The notes: generated by a model from the sequence alone, not told the origin. A stretch of DNA of 64,000 nt from Stenotrophomonas sp. YIM B06876 (GCF_030711595.1 NZ_JAUJUJ010000010.1:1-64000); one strand, 5' to 3'. Positions 30,474-40,097 are shown, numbered from the stretch's first letter. Made by a program: numbers and translations.

Positions 30474-31990
30474 TTCTTGAGGAGCTTATCGGGTTTCTCT
30501 TACCAAATAGGGAGGACATGCTTCAAATCGGAGTTTTTGTTGTCATCTCGGCATTCGTTCTCATTACCGCCATCATCACCCCGTGGACTGCCCGCCCCGC
30601 CGCTTGGGAAAAGAAATGGAACGGAGGGAGGTCTGGAAAGAGCCTTAATATCGACCATGGCAGTGTGACCGACCTCTGGAATGCAGTCGCAACTTCTCCC
30701 GAGAAGATCGCCGACATAATGCCCGGCTTGCTTCTGGTATTCGGCCTATTGGGCACGTTTATTGGGCTTGGCATGGCACTGAACAATGCCTCCGAGCTGC
30801 TGGACCAGTCCAGGACAATCTCAACCAACGCCATGAATGATGAGCTAGGGGTTCTGCTCAACAATCTCGGCAGCAAATTCAAGACCTCCAGCTGGGGAAT
30901 CATCGGCTTCATCTCACTGAAGATATATCTAGCTTTATGGCGTCTCGAAGAGAATCGTCTGGCATGGGTCATCGACAAGGTGAAGGATGACCTCGAGAAG
31001 CGTCGAGACGAAGACCAAAACTCAGAGCTCAACAAACAGGAGCTTCTTTTTTCTGCCATTGCCGCCACCGGGAAAAACATTGTTTCCGCCATCGCATCGA
31101 TCGAAAATAAATTCGATGCGGATTCCGGGTTCATGCAGCGTCAAGATGACGCAAACAGGATGCTGAGAGAGACCTGCAATTCGGTATCCGGGATTCAGGC
31201 CACCAACGTTCTGCTGCGCGACATCTGCGCTGCAACGACCAGAACCAGTTCCGAGATGGTCGAGTTCAGTACTGGAACCCGGGAAATTGTTCAGCAGATG
31301 GCTACTGCCGGCCAACACATGGCCAGCGGCTCGAAGAAGGTTGCGGAAGCAGCTGAAGACTTGAAGCGAGTAGTTGACGAATTCAATACCGAGTTCAAGC
31401 AAGTCCTTTCCGATGTGCGCCAAGACCTTGGAAACGCCATTGCCCATATGAGCGAGGAGTCTGCTGCCACGCTAAAAGCAGGCAGTGACGGCCTTTCCAA
31501 GGCAACGGAGAACATATCCAGCGCGCTGGACACTTTGTCGCACAATGTCCAGGACACTCTCCAGCAAGTAAAAGAATCTACCGAACGATCCCTCAAGATT
31601 CAGGAAAGCCTGCAAAATGACTTTTCCGTTCAGACGGAAAATGTTGCAAAGAGCATTAATGAATCAATCCGCGAGCAGGTCTCCACAAGAGATTCCATCA
31701 CCACAGGACTGAATGCTGTTTCAGACACCAGGATGCAGGTAAAAAAGGCGACCGAGGCAGTCGGAAGTTTGGCTGGCAAGATGGATGAAATAGCCACCAA
31801 TATGGAAAGGGTTTCTGGGAAAATCAGTGATGTTGCTCCCCAGTTAATGGACCGAATGGATAAGATCATTTCCCTCAAGAGTTCCCAACACGACACCAGT
31901 CAACTGCCTACACCAGCCGAGCCGACCGAAGCAACAACTCCCGAGCCTCGAAAGCAACCCAACGGCCCCTTTCGGCCGGCCAGAACCTGA
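30470..31990 (+). CDS. ZorA-like MotA/TolQ/ExbB-family protein
   Basis: A 506-residue inner-membrane protein with three membrane helices at about 19-38, 84-105 and 141-157. The second contains PGLLLVFGLLGTFIGL, the signature of the MotA/ExbB proton-channel fold in the form used by ZorA. After residue 160 comes a tail of over 300 residues, predicted helical and coiled-coil throughout (many S, E, T and K heptads), ending in a proline-rich stretch. In Zorya a ZorA pentamer surrounds two ZorB and its long cytoplasmic tail carries the signal inward. The same build is seen here, though family assignment rests on architecture and motif only. Confidence 0.82.
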   Translation: MILEELIGFLLPNREDMLQIGVFVVISAFVLITAIITPWTARPAAWEKKWNGGRSGKSLNIDHGSVTDLWNAVATSPEKIADIMPGLLLVFGLLGTFIGLGMALNNASELLDQSRTISTNAMNDELGVLLNNLGSKFKTSSWGIIGFISLKIYLALWRLEENRLAWVIDKVKDDLEKRRDEDQNSELNKQELLFSAIAATGKNIVSAIASIENKFDADSGFMQRQDDANRMLRETCNSVSGIQATNVLLRDICAATTRTSSEMVEFSTGTREIVQQMATAGQHMASGSKKVAEAAEDLKRVVDEFNTEFKQVLSDVRQDLGNAIAHMSEESAATLKAGSDGLSKATENISSALDTLSHNVQDTLQQVKESTERSLKIQESLQNDFSVQTENVAKSINESIREQVSTRDSITTGLNAVSDTRMQVKKATEAVGSLAGKMDEIATNMERVSGKISDVAPQLMDRMDKIISLKSSQHDTSQLPTPAEPTEATTPEPRKQPNGPFRPART

Positions 31991-32028
31991 AAACAACCAC
32001 AACCCACTGATCCGGCAGGGATATATAT

Positions 32029-32679
32029 ATGAAAGACAAGCCCAGCGAATGGATCGCAATTTCCGACCTGATGGCAGGCGTGGTTGCGGTGGTGATGCTG
32101 CTTCTGGTCATGTCCGTATTGCAGAAGACTGCTGCGGAGAAGCGTATGGCCGAGCTGGAGCAAGCTAGCGATCCGCAGCAACAGAAACTGAACATGATAA
32201 TGGGGCAATTGCACGCATCACTTTCCGATACCATCAACGGAGACATGATCACGGTGGATACAGGCACCAGAAAGATCACGTTGCGTGACGGAGTATTCAA
32301 TCGTGGCAGCGCCTGTGTTGTCGATATTGCCCACCCCGCGCTGAGCAATGTTCAGGCACAGCTGATCGCCTTTCTAGAAAGCGTACCGGACGGGCGGGTT
32401 TATGTTGAAGGGCATACCGATGATCGCCCGGTGTCACGCCCAGTTACGGATTATGCTAGGTTTTGCACCGTCTATGACGACAACTACACGTTATCGGCGG
32501 CACGAGCGCGTGAGACTCGGAAAGTGCTGGCGGACAATCTTCAGTCCTCCGACTCCAAACGGATTGTCGTTGCAGGGTTTGGCGATTCGCAACCGCTTGA
32601 GGGCATTCCGCCGGAGGATGCACGCCAGCGCCGGGTGGAAATCCGTCTGGTCATCGCGGAGCGCACGGACCATTCGTGA
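32029..32679 (+). CDS. ZorB-like OmpA/MotB-family protein
   Basis: A 216-residue protein with a short cytoplasmic start, a single membrane helix (about 11-31) that carries D13 in ISDLMAG at its cytoplasmic end, and a periplasmic OmpA-like peptidoglycan-binding domain (about 90-210; GHTDDRP at 128-134, YTLSAARA, and RQRRVEIRL at 199-207). A conserved aspartate at this place is the proton carrier in MotB and ZorB. It follows the ZorA-like gene by 38 bp. Together they have all parts needed for a peptidoglycan-anchored ion-driven motor. Confidence 0.85.
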   Translation: MKDKPSEWIAISDLMAGVVAVVMLLLVMSVLQKTAAEKRMAELEQASDPQQQKLNMIMGQLHASLSDTINGDMITVDTGTRKITLRDGVFNRGSACVVDIAHPALSNVQAQLIAFLESVPDGRVYVEGHTDDRPVSRPVTDYARFCTVYDDNYTLSAARARETRKVLADNLQSSDSKRIVVAGFGDSQPLEGIPPEDARQRRVEIRLVIAERTDHS

Positions 32680-32883
32680 ATCTGCGGCAATAATACCGCG
32701 GCACGCCTGCCGTGTCGGTCATATTTGTTTTCGTCAGTCCACGATGTGAACAACATGGATTGGCGACACCAGTTGTCGCGCATCTCCCCCACCATCGCTC
32801 CATGCCATCACCACCCATGGTGAGTGGCGTTGAGGGACAAGCCCGCTCTCGCGTCGCCCCCTCTCGACGACCAGGAGAAGCCC

Positions 32884-33288
32884 ATGACCGAAAAAGTACT
32901 GCCGCCGCCGCTGCCCGGCGAAGAGAACAACGCCAACGTTGCAGTGCCGGCCCGAAACGACCTGCACCAGCAAGAAGTGGACGAGCAGGACGAGGACGAA
33001 GATTTTGAGGAGGAGCGTGGCGGTGCCTCGCGGCTGATCGAATCCGTCATTGCCATTGCCATTGCCTATGTCGGCGGCTGGAAGATCACCTGGGGCGCAA
33101 CAATATGGCGCACCAAAAAAGCGCTGGTGATGAACGACCACGGCCTGCTGATGCGAATCAACGATCTCTATTACGGCCTCGGCATGACTGATCGTTTCTT
33201 TGATGCGCCGTTCATCTCATGGCTGTGTCTGATTCCGCTGTTCGCGGCCCTGGGATTCAGGGGCTTCGTGTTCGGTCAAGGGCGCTGA
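32884..33288 (+). CDS. Small membrane protein of unknown function
   Basis: A 134-residue protein with a proline-rich start (VLPPPLPGEE), an acidic low-complexity stretch (about 32-45), and two hydrophobic segments (about 50-66 and 110-130) separated by a polar loop. A clear CAGGAGAA ribosome-binding site precedes ATG 32884. It lies about 200 bp after the ZorB-like gene with no recognisable terminator between, so it could belong to the same transcript. I recognise no family. The 204-bp gap before it holds only short imperfect hairpins. Confidence 0.65.
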   Translation: MTEKVLPPPLPGEENNANVAVPARNDLHQQEVDEQDEDEDFEEERGGASRLIESVIAIAIAYVGGWKITWGATIWRTKKALVMNDHGLLMRINDLYYGLGMTDRFFDAPFISWLCLIPLFAALGFRGFVFGQGR

Positions 33289-33338
33289 TGCGCCCGGTTT
33301 CACTCGTCCGCCCTCCATTACCCGAACCGGAAGCCTCA

Positions 33339-33942
33339 ATGCGCCGTCATCCCCACCGCCTGGCCACCACCACCGCGCTGCTGGCGTTGGCTACCCCCTT
33401 TGTTGCCTGCAAAGGCGGGGGGGGGGGGGGCGAACCAGCCATTGCCGCATCAGGCTTGCCGGCCACGGCCTTGCAATGCGGCAAGTACACCGCCTGCAAG
33501 GACGATCGCACCTGCAACGACGGCCAATGCACCTGGGCCGATTCCCTGGATGCAGAGCCGAAGGAGAAAGGCGACCCGTATGCCTGCGAAACTGGAGAAA
33601 CCTTGCTGTTCCACTGCGGCACCACCAACGCCAAGCTGGTCACCCTGTGCGATGCCGGCAGCAGCCTGCGCTACACCTTCGGCCCGATGGGTGCCGGCGA
33701 CCCGGAGATGCAATTGTCCGTACCGCGCAGCGATGCCACCACCTCACTGGGCGTGGCTGCACAGACCATATCGACCTTCCCAATGCGAACACGGTCTACA
33801 GCGTGTTCTGGGGAGTGGACCGCATGAGCGATGCGCATGAAGTCGAAGCCGGCGCGCATGTCGGCATGTGGCCACAGTGACCTGTAAGGAGGCATCAGTG
33901 CAGAGCTTCACGGAAGGCGTAGACCTGAAGCCTGCCGGGTGA
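33339..33942 (+). pseudogene. Frameshifted cysteine-rich lipoprotein gene
   Basis: The frame opened by ATG 33339 encodes a signal peptide with lipobox FVAC, a polyglycine stretch from a run of 14 G (33417-33430), and a cysteine-rich domain (CGKYTACKDDRTCNDGQC), but stops at 33827. Protein-like sequence then continues in the second frame (LPNANTVYSVFWGVD ... VEAGAHVG, stop 33880) and again in the third (VATVTCKEASVQSFTEG, stop 33942). Joining the three gives a continuous secreted protein of about 200 residues. Two single-base losses, near 33770 and 33865, explain this; they may be real decay or assembly errors. Function unknown. Confidence 0.7.
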
Positions 33943-34057
33943 CGTCGGAAATCGTGAATGCCTTCTTGCCACGACACATTCCGTCGCATTCCTCCCACAT
34001 CCTGTCTCCACACCGCTCTCATACCGGGAGCGGCCTTTCCCACCAGTGGAGAATGCA

Positions 34058-34156
34058 ATGTTCAAAGTGATTGGTGGTGCGGTCGTATACGGCTTTGCAC
34101 TGTTTGGCCTGGCCAAGTACGTGAAAACCCTGCATGACAACCTGCGGGAAGACTGA
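34058..34156 (+). CDS. 32-residue single-span membrane peptide
   Basis: Begins MFKVIGGAVVYGF and has one hydrophobic helix (about 4-20) followed by a polar, charged tail ending RED. A GGAG ribosome-binding site lies 8 bases before ATG 34058 and the gene stops 10 bp before the zinc-ribbon gene, suggesting cotranscription. Too short for usual gene callers. Function unknown. Confidence 0.55.
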   Translation: MFKVIGGAVVYGFALFGLAKYVKTLHDNLRED

Positions 34157-34166
34157 GGACATACAT

Positions 34167-34382
34167 ATGGCATGGCCATCACCGCCACTCACCTTCGTCT
34201 GCCGTACCTGCGGCTGGAAACACACTACACCCGGCCCGGTCAGTGATTGCCGTATTCCCGGCTTGGATCACTTCAATACTTGTCCGCGTTGTGACAGCGC
34301 GGTGGAATCACGCCACGCCAACGTAGCGGAGATAGCTGCAACACAGTTGGCGCAGCTGGCGAAAATCTTGAAACGGCGCTGA
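34167..34382 (+). CDS. Small zinc-ribbon-like protein
   Basis: A 71-residue protein with two cysteine pairs, CRTCG (about 12-16) and CPRCD (about 39-43), spaced as in zinc ribbons, plus a single cysteine between them and a basic helical C-terminus. A GAGGA site precedes ATG 34167. It follows the 32-residue membrane peptide by 10 bp. No specific family recognised; binding of zinc is inferred from the cysteine spacing. Confidence 0.6.
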   Translation: MAWPSPPLTFVCRTCGWKHTTPGPVSDCRIPGLDHFNTCPRCDSAVESRHANVAEIAATQLAQLAKILKRR

Positions 34383-34527
34383 TTGGCCGTTGCTCCCACG
34401 CAGCCCCAAGGCACAGCACACACGTCTGCGGCAGCGGTACTGACCAATGTCGGCAATGGGTACCGACACCAACCTAGCGGTCATATGGGTTATCCGTACC
34501 CGACCAGAAAAGCGCTGTTGTGGTGAG

Positions 34528-34555
34528 ATAGCTGCCGGCTACAGCCGGCAGCTAT
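34528..34555. repeat. 12-bp-stem hairpin between the island and speA
   Basis: Perfect inverted repeat ATAGCTGCCGGC (34528-34539) / GCCGGCAGCTAT (34544-34555) with loop TACA. There is no T tract on either strand, so it is not a standard terminator. It resembles extragenic palindromes of this family, such as the SMAG elements of Stenotrophomonas, with GTAG found at 34556-34559. It sits 14 bp downstream of the speA stop. The rest of 34383-34568 shows nothing else. Confidence 0.65.
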
Positions 34556-34568
34556 GTAGCAAAGCCTC

Positions 34569-36467
34569 TCAACCCAACGGCTCGTCCGACAGGTAGGTGT
34601 AACCGGTCAGACCCGCTTCCAGCGCGGCGGCAAGCTCTTCGGCGCGTTCGGCCGGCAGGTTGGCGGCGGCCACGCGCTGCGCGTAGGTCGCACGCAGCTC
34701 GGCCAGCGAGTAGCCGACGTAGTCCAACATCACGTCGGTGGTATCGCCGCGGCGCTGCTGGGTGATCATGTAGCCGTCCTCGTCGGCCACCACTTCCACC
34801 GCGTCGGTATCGCCGAACAGGTTGTGGATGTCGCCGAGGATTTCCTGGTAGGCGCCGACCATGAAGAAGCCGATGCGGTAGCTTTCGCCGGGCTTGAGCG
34901 CGTGCAGCGGCAGCGAGCTGTCCAGGCTCTCGTTCTCGACGTAGGTCTTGACCATGCCGTCCGAATCGCAGGTCATGTCGGCGATGATGCCGCGGCGTTC
35001 GGGCACCTCGTTGAGGCGTTCGATCGGCACGATCGGGAACACCTGGTCGATCGCCCACACATCCGGGATCGATTCGAACACGCTGAAGTTGACGAAGTAC
35101 TTGTCGACCAGGCGCTCGTTCAATTCGTCCAGCACCGGGCGGTGGCTTTTCTCGTCATAGCTCAGCCGCGCGCGCACGGCATGGGCGATGGCATAGAACA
35201 GGTCGTCAATGCGCGCCCGCTGCGGCAGGTCGATCTGCCCCAGCGCGTAGCTGGCCAGGCCTTCGGCATGGAAATGCTGCGCTTCCTGGAACAGTTCCAC
35301 CGCCGGGCGCCGGTCCAGTTCGTCATGGATCTCGCGCAGGTGGCGGATCGCGGCCGGCTCGTCGTCGTGCTGGTCCGGCACACGGCCTTCCATCGCCTGC
35401 TCGACCTCGGACACGTTGGCGATCAGCACCGCATGGTGCGCGGTCATCGCGCGGCCGCATTCGGTGACGATGCGCGGCGGGGTCAGGCCGTGCTCTTCGC
35501 AGGCATTGGCCAGCGGCTGCACGATATTGCTGGCGTATGAGTCCAGGCCGTAGTTGATCGAGCAGAAGCTGCGCGAACGTGTGCCTTCATAATCCACACC
35601 CAGCCCGCCGCCGACATCCACGTGGGTGATCCTGGCCCCCAGCCGCGACAGTTCGACGAAGTAGCGCGTCGCCTCCCGCATGCCGTTGGCGATATCGCGC
35701 ACGTTGGAAATCTGCGAGCCCATGTGGAAATGCAGCAGGCTCAGGCAGTCGGCGTACTCGGTGTCGCGCAGCGACTTCCACAGGTCCAGCAGCTGGCGCG
35801 GCGACAGGCCGAACTTGGCCTTGTCGCCGCCACTGTTCTGCCACTTGCCGGCGCCGAGGCTGGCCAGCCGCATGCGCACGCCCAGGCCGGGCTTGACGTC
35901 CAGCGCCTTGCACTCCTCCAGCACCAGTTTCAGCTCGGACGGCTTCTCGATCACGATGAACGTCTGCAGGCCCAGCTTGCGGCCGATCAGCGCCAGGCGG
36001 ATGTACTCGCGGTCCTTGTAGCCGTTGCAGACGATCAGGCCACCCGGCCGGCTCAGTGCCAGCACCGCCATCAGCTCCGGCTTGGAACCGGCTTCCAGGC
36101 CGAACCCCTCGCCGTGGTGGCTGGCCAGCGTACCGGCCACGCCGCGATGCTGGTTGACCTTGATCGGATACACCGCGGTGTAACCGCCGGGATAGTCGAA
36201 ATCTTGCTGCGCCTGGGCGAACGCCGCCTGCAGCTTGCCCAGCCGTTGCCCGAGGATGTCCGGGAAACGCACCAGCATCGGCAGTCTGGCACCGGCCGCA
36301 CGTGCGGCATCCACCACCTGCGGCAGCGATACCATCGGACCGGTCGTGCCGGTCGGTCTCACCACCATGTGCCCGGCCTGGTCCACGTCAAAGTAGCCAT
36401 CGGCCCAATGCGGGATGGAATAGGTCTTGCGGGCTTGGTCGAGGGACCAAGTACTGCTGGAAGTCAT
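34569..36467 (-). CDS. speA: Biosynthetic arginine decarboxylase
   Basis: PLP-dependent decarboxylase converting arginine to agmatine, the first step of polyamine synthesis. The 632-residue protein belongs to the fold III (alanine-racemase-like) ADC family: the PLP lysine lies in YPIKVNQH near residue 104, and the glycine-rich HVDVGGGLGVDYEG and C-terminal DSDG segments are present. It is divergent from speE across about 280 bp, so the two polyamine genes may share control. Confidence 0.96.
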   Translation of the reverse strand: MTSSSTWSLDQARKTYSIPHWADGYFDVDQAGHMVVRPTGTTGPMVSLPQVVDAARAAGARLPMLVRFPDILGQRLGKLQAAFAQAQQDFDYPGGYTAVYPIKVNQHRGVAGTLASHHGEGFGLEAGSKPELMAVLALSRPGGLIVCNGYKDREYIRLALIGRKLGLQTFIVIEKPSELKLVLEECKALDVKPGLGVRMRLASLGAGKWQNSGGDKAKFGLSPRQLLDLWKSLRDTEYADCLSLLHFHMGSQISNVRDIANGMREATRYFVELSRLGARITHVDVGGGLGVDYEGTRSRSFCSINYGLDSYASNIVQPLANACEEHGLTPPRIVTECGRAMTAHHAVLIANVSEVEQAMEGRVPDQHDDEPAAIRHLREIHDELDRRPAVELFQEAQHFHAEGLASYALGQIDLPQRARIDDLFYAIAHAVRARLSYDEKSHRPVLDELNERLVDKYFVNFSVFESIPDVWAIDQVFPIVPIERLNEVPERRGIIADMTCDSDGMVKTYVENESLDSSLPLHALKPGESYRIGFFMVGAYQEILGDIHNLFGDTDAVEVVADEDGYMITQQRRGDTTDVMLDYVGYSLAELRATYAQRVAAANLPAERAEELAAALEAGLTGYTYLSDEPLG

Positions 36468-36744
36468 GGCTTTTCGCTATTTCTGGCGCGTGGCGACGCG
36501 TTCTTCATTGCCGTGGCGGGAACCCCGTTGCGGCGCGGACGTGCATTCTAACGCTTGCCTGCCCAAGGGTCCGTTACAATCCGCGCCGCGCCGCAACCAC
36601 CTTCCGGCTGCAACGACGATAAACGTGCCGCCATACGCCGGCCAGGGGAAACCCGCGTCACGCGAGCGTGCCGGCCGTTACGTCCTTGCCCTTCACCGCC
36701 CCCCTTCTCCGTGCAAGGAGAAGACCTGCCTCCAGGATCACCGC

Positions 36745-37596
36745 ATGACCACCCAAGACAACTGGTACATCGAACACTTCCAGCCCACCGGCTCGGCCAT
36801 CGGCTACCGCATCAGCGGCAAGCTGGACGAGGTGCAGTCGCCATTCCAGAAGATCGAGATCTACCAGACCACCGACTGGGGCAAGCTGATGCTGATCGAT
36901 GGCGCGGTGATGCTGACCACGCGCGACAACTTCTTCTACCACGAGATGATCAGCCACCCGGTGCTGTTCACCCACGCCGCGCCCAAGCGCGTGGTGATCA
37001 TCGGCGGCGGCGATTGCGGCACCCTGCGCGAAGTGCTCAAGCACGCCGGCGTGGAGAGCGTGACCCAGTGCGATATCGACGAGCAGGTCACGCGCATGGC
37101 CGAGAAGTATTTCCCGGAGCTGTGCGATTCCAACAGCGATCCGCGCGCCGAGCTGCTGTTCGACGACGGCGTGGCGTACATGGCCAACTGCCCGGCCGGC
37201 AGCGTGGACGTGGTGATCGTCGACTCGACCGACCCGGTCGGGCCCGGCGAAGGCCTGTTCAACAAGGCCTTCTACGCCAGCTGCTTCAAGGCGCTGAAGG
37301 ACGACGGCATCCTGGTGCAGCAGTCCGAATCGCCGCTGGCGCAGCTGGCGCTGATCAACGAGATGCGCACCGAAATGGGCAAGGCCGGTTTCAGCACCTT
37401 CAAGACCCTGCCGTTCCCGCAGCCCTGCTACCCGACCGGCTGGTGGAGCGTGACCCTGGCGCGCAAGGGCGGCGGCTTCGAGTTCCGCCAGGCCGACGCG
37501 GCCGCCAAGCCGTTCGAGACGCTGTACTACACCGCACCGCTGCACACCGGCGTGCTGGTGTCGCCGCCGTTCGTGGCCAAGGCGCTGGGCGAATAA
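36745..37596 (+). CDS. speE: Spermidine synthase
   Basis: Transfers the aminopropyl group of decarboxylated SAM to putrescine. The 283-residue product has the N-terminal beta-barrel (WYIEHF), QTTDWGKLMLIDG, the nucleotide-binding VVIIGGGDCGTLREVLKH and the catalytic aspartate in DSTDPVGP. ATG 36745 gives the usual N-terminus MTTQDNWY; an in-frame upstream start at 36427 lacks family similarity. A TACAAT hexamer at 36575-36580 may be part of its promoter, with no good -35. A terminator follows at 37618. Confidence 0.96.
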   Translation: MTTQDNWYIEHFQPTGSAIGYRISGKLDEVQSPFQKIEIYQTTDWGKLMLIDGAVMLTTRDNFFYHEMISHPVLFTHAAPKRVVIIGGGDCGTLREVLKHAGVESVTQCDIDEQVTRMAEKYFPELCDSNSDPRAELLFDDGVAYMANCPAGSVDVVIVDSTDPVGPGEGLFNKAFYASCFKALKDDGILVQQSESPLAQLALINEMRTEMGKAGFSTFKTLPFPQPCYPTGWWSVTLARKGGGFEFRQADAAAKPFETLYYTAPLHTGVLVSPPFVAKALGE

Positions 37597-37617
37597 GCGT
37601 CAGCCCGTGTGCCTGTT

Positions 37618-37647
37618 CCCCGCGCTGTCTGTCAGCGCGGGGCTTTT
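37618..37647 (+). terminator. Intrinsic terminator of speE
   Basis: Perfect 10-bp stem CCCCGCGCTG (37618-37627) / CAGCGCGGGG (37633-37642), loop TCTGT, then CTTTT. Confidence 0.88.
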
Positions 37648-37796
37648 CGTAGCTGCCGCCGGAAAACGGCCGGCTGGTCATGCGTCCGGCGCCAGCGCTG
37701 GGCGCGCAGGAATCCGGTGCGGCCAAAATGCGCCTGCACTCTTGATGCGGCTTTGCCGCCAGCTCGAGCGCCAGGGCTGAGGCCCGGCCGCACCCC

Positions 37797-38581
<785 letters not shown>

Positions 38582-38591
38582 ACCGGCCCCC

Positions 38592-40097
38592 ATGAGCCTG
38601 GCGCTGGTGCACAGCCGTGCCCGCGCGGGGGTGAATGCGCCTCCGGTGCGGGTCGAGGTCCATCTTTCCGGCGGCCTGCCCTCCACCCAGATCGTCGGCC
38701 TGCCGGAAGCGGCGGTACGCGAGTCGCGCGACCGGGTCCGCGCGGCGATCCTGTGCGCCCAGTTCGAGTTCCCGGCCCGGCGCATCACCATCAACCTCGC
38801 CCCGGCCGATCTGCCCAAGGAGGGCGGCCGCTTCGACCTGCCGATCGCGCTGGGCATTCTCGCCGCCAGCGGCCAGATCGAGCGCGAGGCGCTGGCCGGC
38901 TATGAATTCCTCGGCGAGCTGGCATTGACCGGCGAACTGCGCAGCGTGGATGGCGCGTTGCCGGCGGCGATTGCCGCCGCGCGCGATGGCCGCATCCTGG
39001 TGGTGCCGCCGGGCAATGCCGGTGAGGCGGCGCTGGCGCAGCAGGCCACGGTCAAGGTGGCGCGTACGCTGCTGGAAGTCTGTGCGGCGCTGGGCGGAAG
39101 CAGGCAGCTGCCGGATGCCGTGGCACCGGCCGCCGAGCCGGCGCGGGTGGCCGATCTGGCCGACGTGCGCGGACAGCTGCAGGCCCGCCGCGCACTGGAA
39201 ATCGCCGCAGCCGGGTGCCACCACCTGCTGCTGATGGGCTCACCGGGCTGTGGCAAGACGCTGCTGGCCTCGCGCCTGCCCGGCATCCTGCCCGAGGCCA
39301 GCGAGGCCGAGGCGCTGGAAACCGCGGCGGTGGCCTCGGTCAGCGGCCGCGGGGTGGACCCGACCCGCTGGCGCCAGCGCCCCTATCGCGCGCCGCACCA
39401 CACCGCCAGCGCGGTCTCGCTGGTCGGTGGCGGCTCACATCCACGGCCGGGAGAAATATCGCTCGCCCACAACGGCGTGCTGTTTCTCGATGAGTTGCCC
39501 GAATGGAACCGGCATGCGCTGGAAGTGCTGCGCGAACCGCTGGAATCGGGCAGCGTCACCGTGTCGCGCGCGGCGCGCAGCGCCGAGTTTCCGGCCCGCT
39601 TCCAGCTGATCGCCGCAATGAACCCGTGTCCCTGTGGCTGGGCCGGCGACAGCAGCGGCCGCTGCCGCTGTTCGGGCGAACACATCCGCCGCTATCGTGC
39701 GCGCATTTCCGGGCCATTGCTGGACCGCATCGACCTGCATGTGCAGGTGCCGCGGTTGCCGCCGGCCGATCTGCGCGCGGACCGCGCCGACGGCGAAAGC
39801 ACGGCGATGGTGCGCGAACGCGTGCAGCGCGCGCGGGCGCTGCAACAACAGCGCGCCGGCAAAGCCAACGCCCATCTGGACCAGGCCGAGACCCTGCGCG
39901 ATTGCCGCCTGACCCCGGCCGACGACGCCCTGCTGGAGCGGGCGATGGACCGCCTGCAGCTGTCGGCGCGCTCGATGCATCGCATCCTGCGGGTGGCGCG
40001 CAGCATCGCCGACCTGGCGGACGCGGCCGACATCCGGAGCGCGCATCTGAGCGAAGCGATCGGCTACCGCCAGCTGGACCGGGCCGTCACCGGCTGA
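38592..40097 (+). CDS. comM: ComM/YifB-type Mg-chelatase-like ATPase
   Basis: A 501-residue AAA+ protein. ComM is a hexameric helicase that drives branch migration during natural transformation. The N-terminal domain (AGVNAPPVRVEVHLSGGLPS), Walker A GSPGCGKT near residue 216, Walker B VLFLDELPEW and the cysteine cluster CPCGW / CRCSG near residues 340-360 are all in place. ATG 38592 yields the conserved MSLALVHSRA start. Downstream lies a 508-bp gap (40098-40605) where I find no gene, RNA or clear promoter. Confidence 0.94.
   Translation: MSLALVHSRARAGVNAPPVRVEVHLSGGLPSTQIVGLPEAAVRESRDRVRAAILCAQFEFPARRITINLAPADLPKEGGRFDLPIALGILAASGQIEREALAGYEFLGELALTGELRSVDGALPAAIAAARDGRILVVPPGNAGEAALAQQATVKVARTLLEVCAALGGSRQLPDAVAPAAEPARVADLADVRGQLQARRALEIAAAGCHHLLLMGSPGCGKTLLASRLPGILPEASEAEALETAAVASVSGRGVDPTRWRQRPYRAPHHTASAVSLVGGGSHPRPGEISLAHNGVLFLDELPEWNRHALEVLREPLESGSVTVSRAARSAEFPARFQLIAAMNPCPCGWAGDSSGRCRCSGEHIRRYRARISGPLLDRIDLHVQVPRLPPADLRADRADGESTAMVRERVQRARALQQQRAGKANAHLDQAETLRDCRLTPADDALLERAMDRLQLSARSMHRILRVARSIADLADAADIRSAHLSEAIGYRQLDRAVTG

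Noticed and set aside
33898-33942. 15-codon frame with a strong AAGGAGG site before GTG 33898
   Set aside because: The same frame read upstream gives VATVTCKEAS and joins the preceding lipoprotein, so it is the tail of a frameshifted gene rather than a separate peptide.
34528-34555. Hairpin as an intrinsic terminator for speA
   Set aside because: No T tract follows the stem on the minus strand, or on the plus strand.
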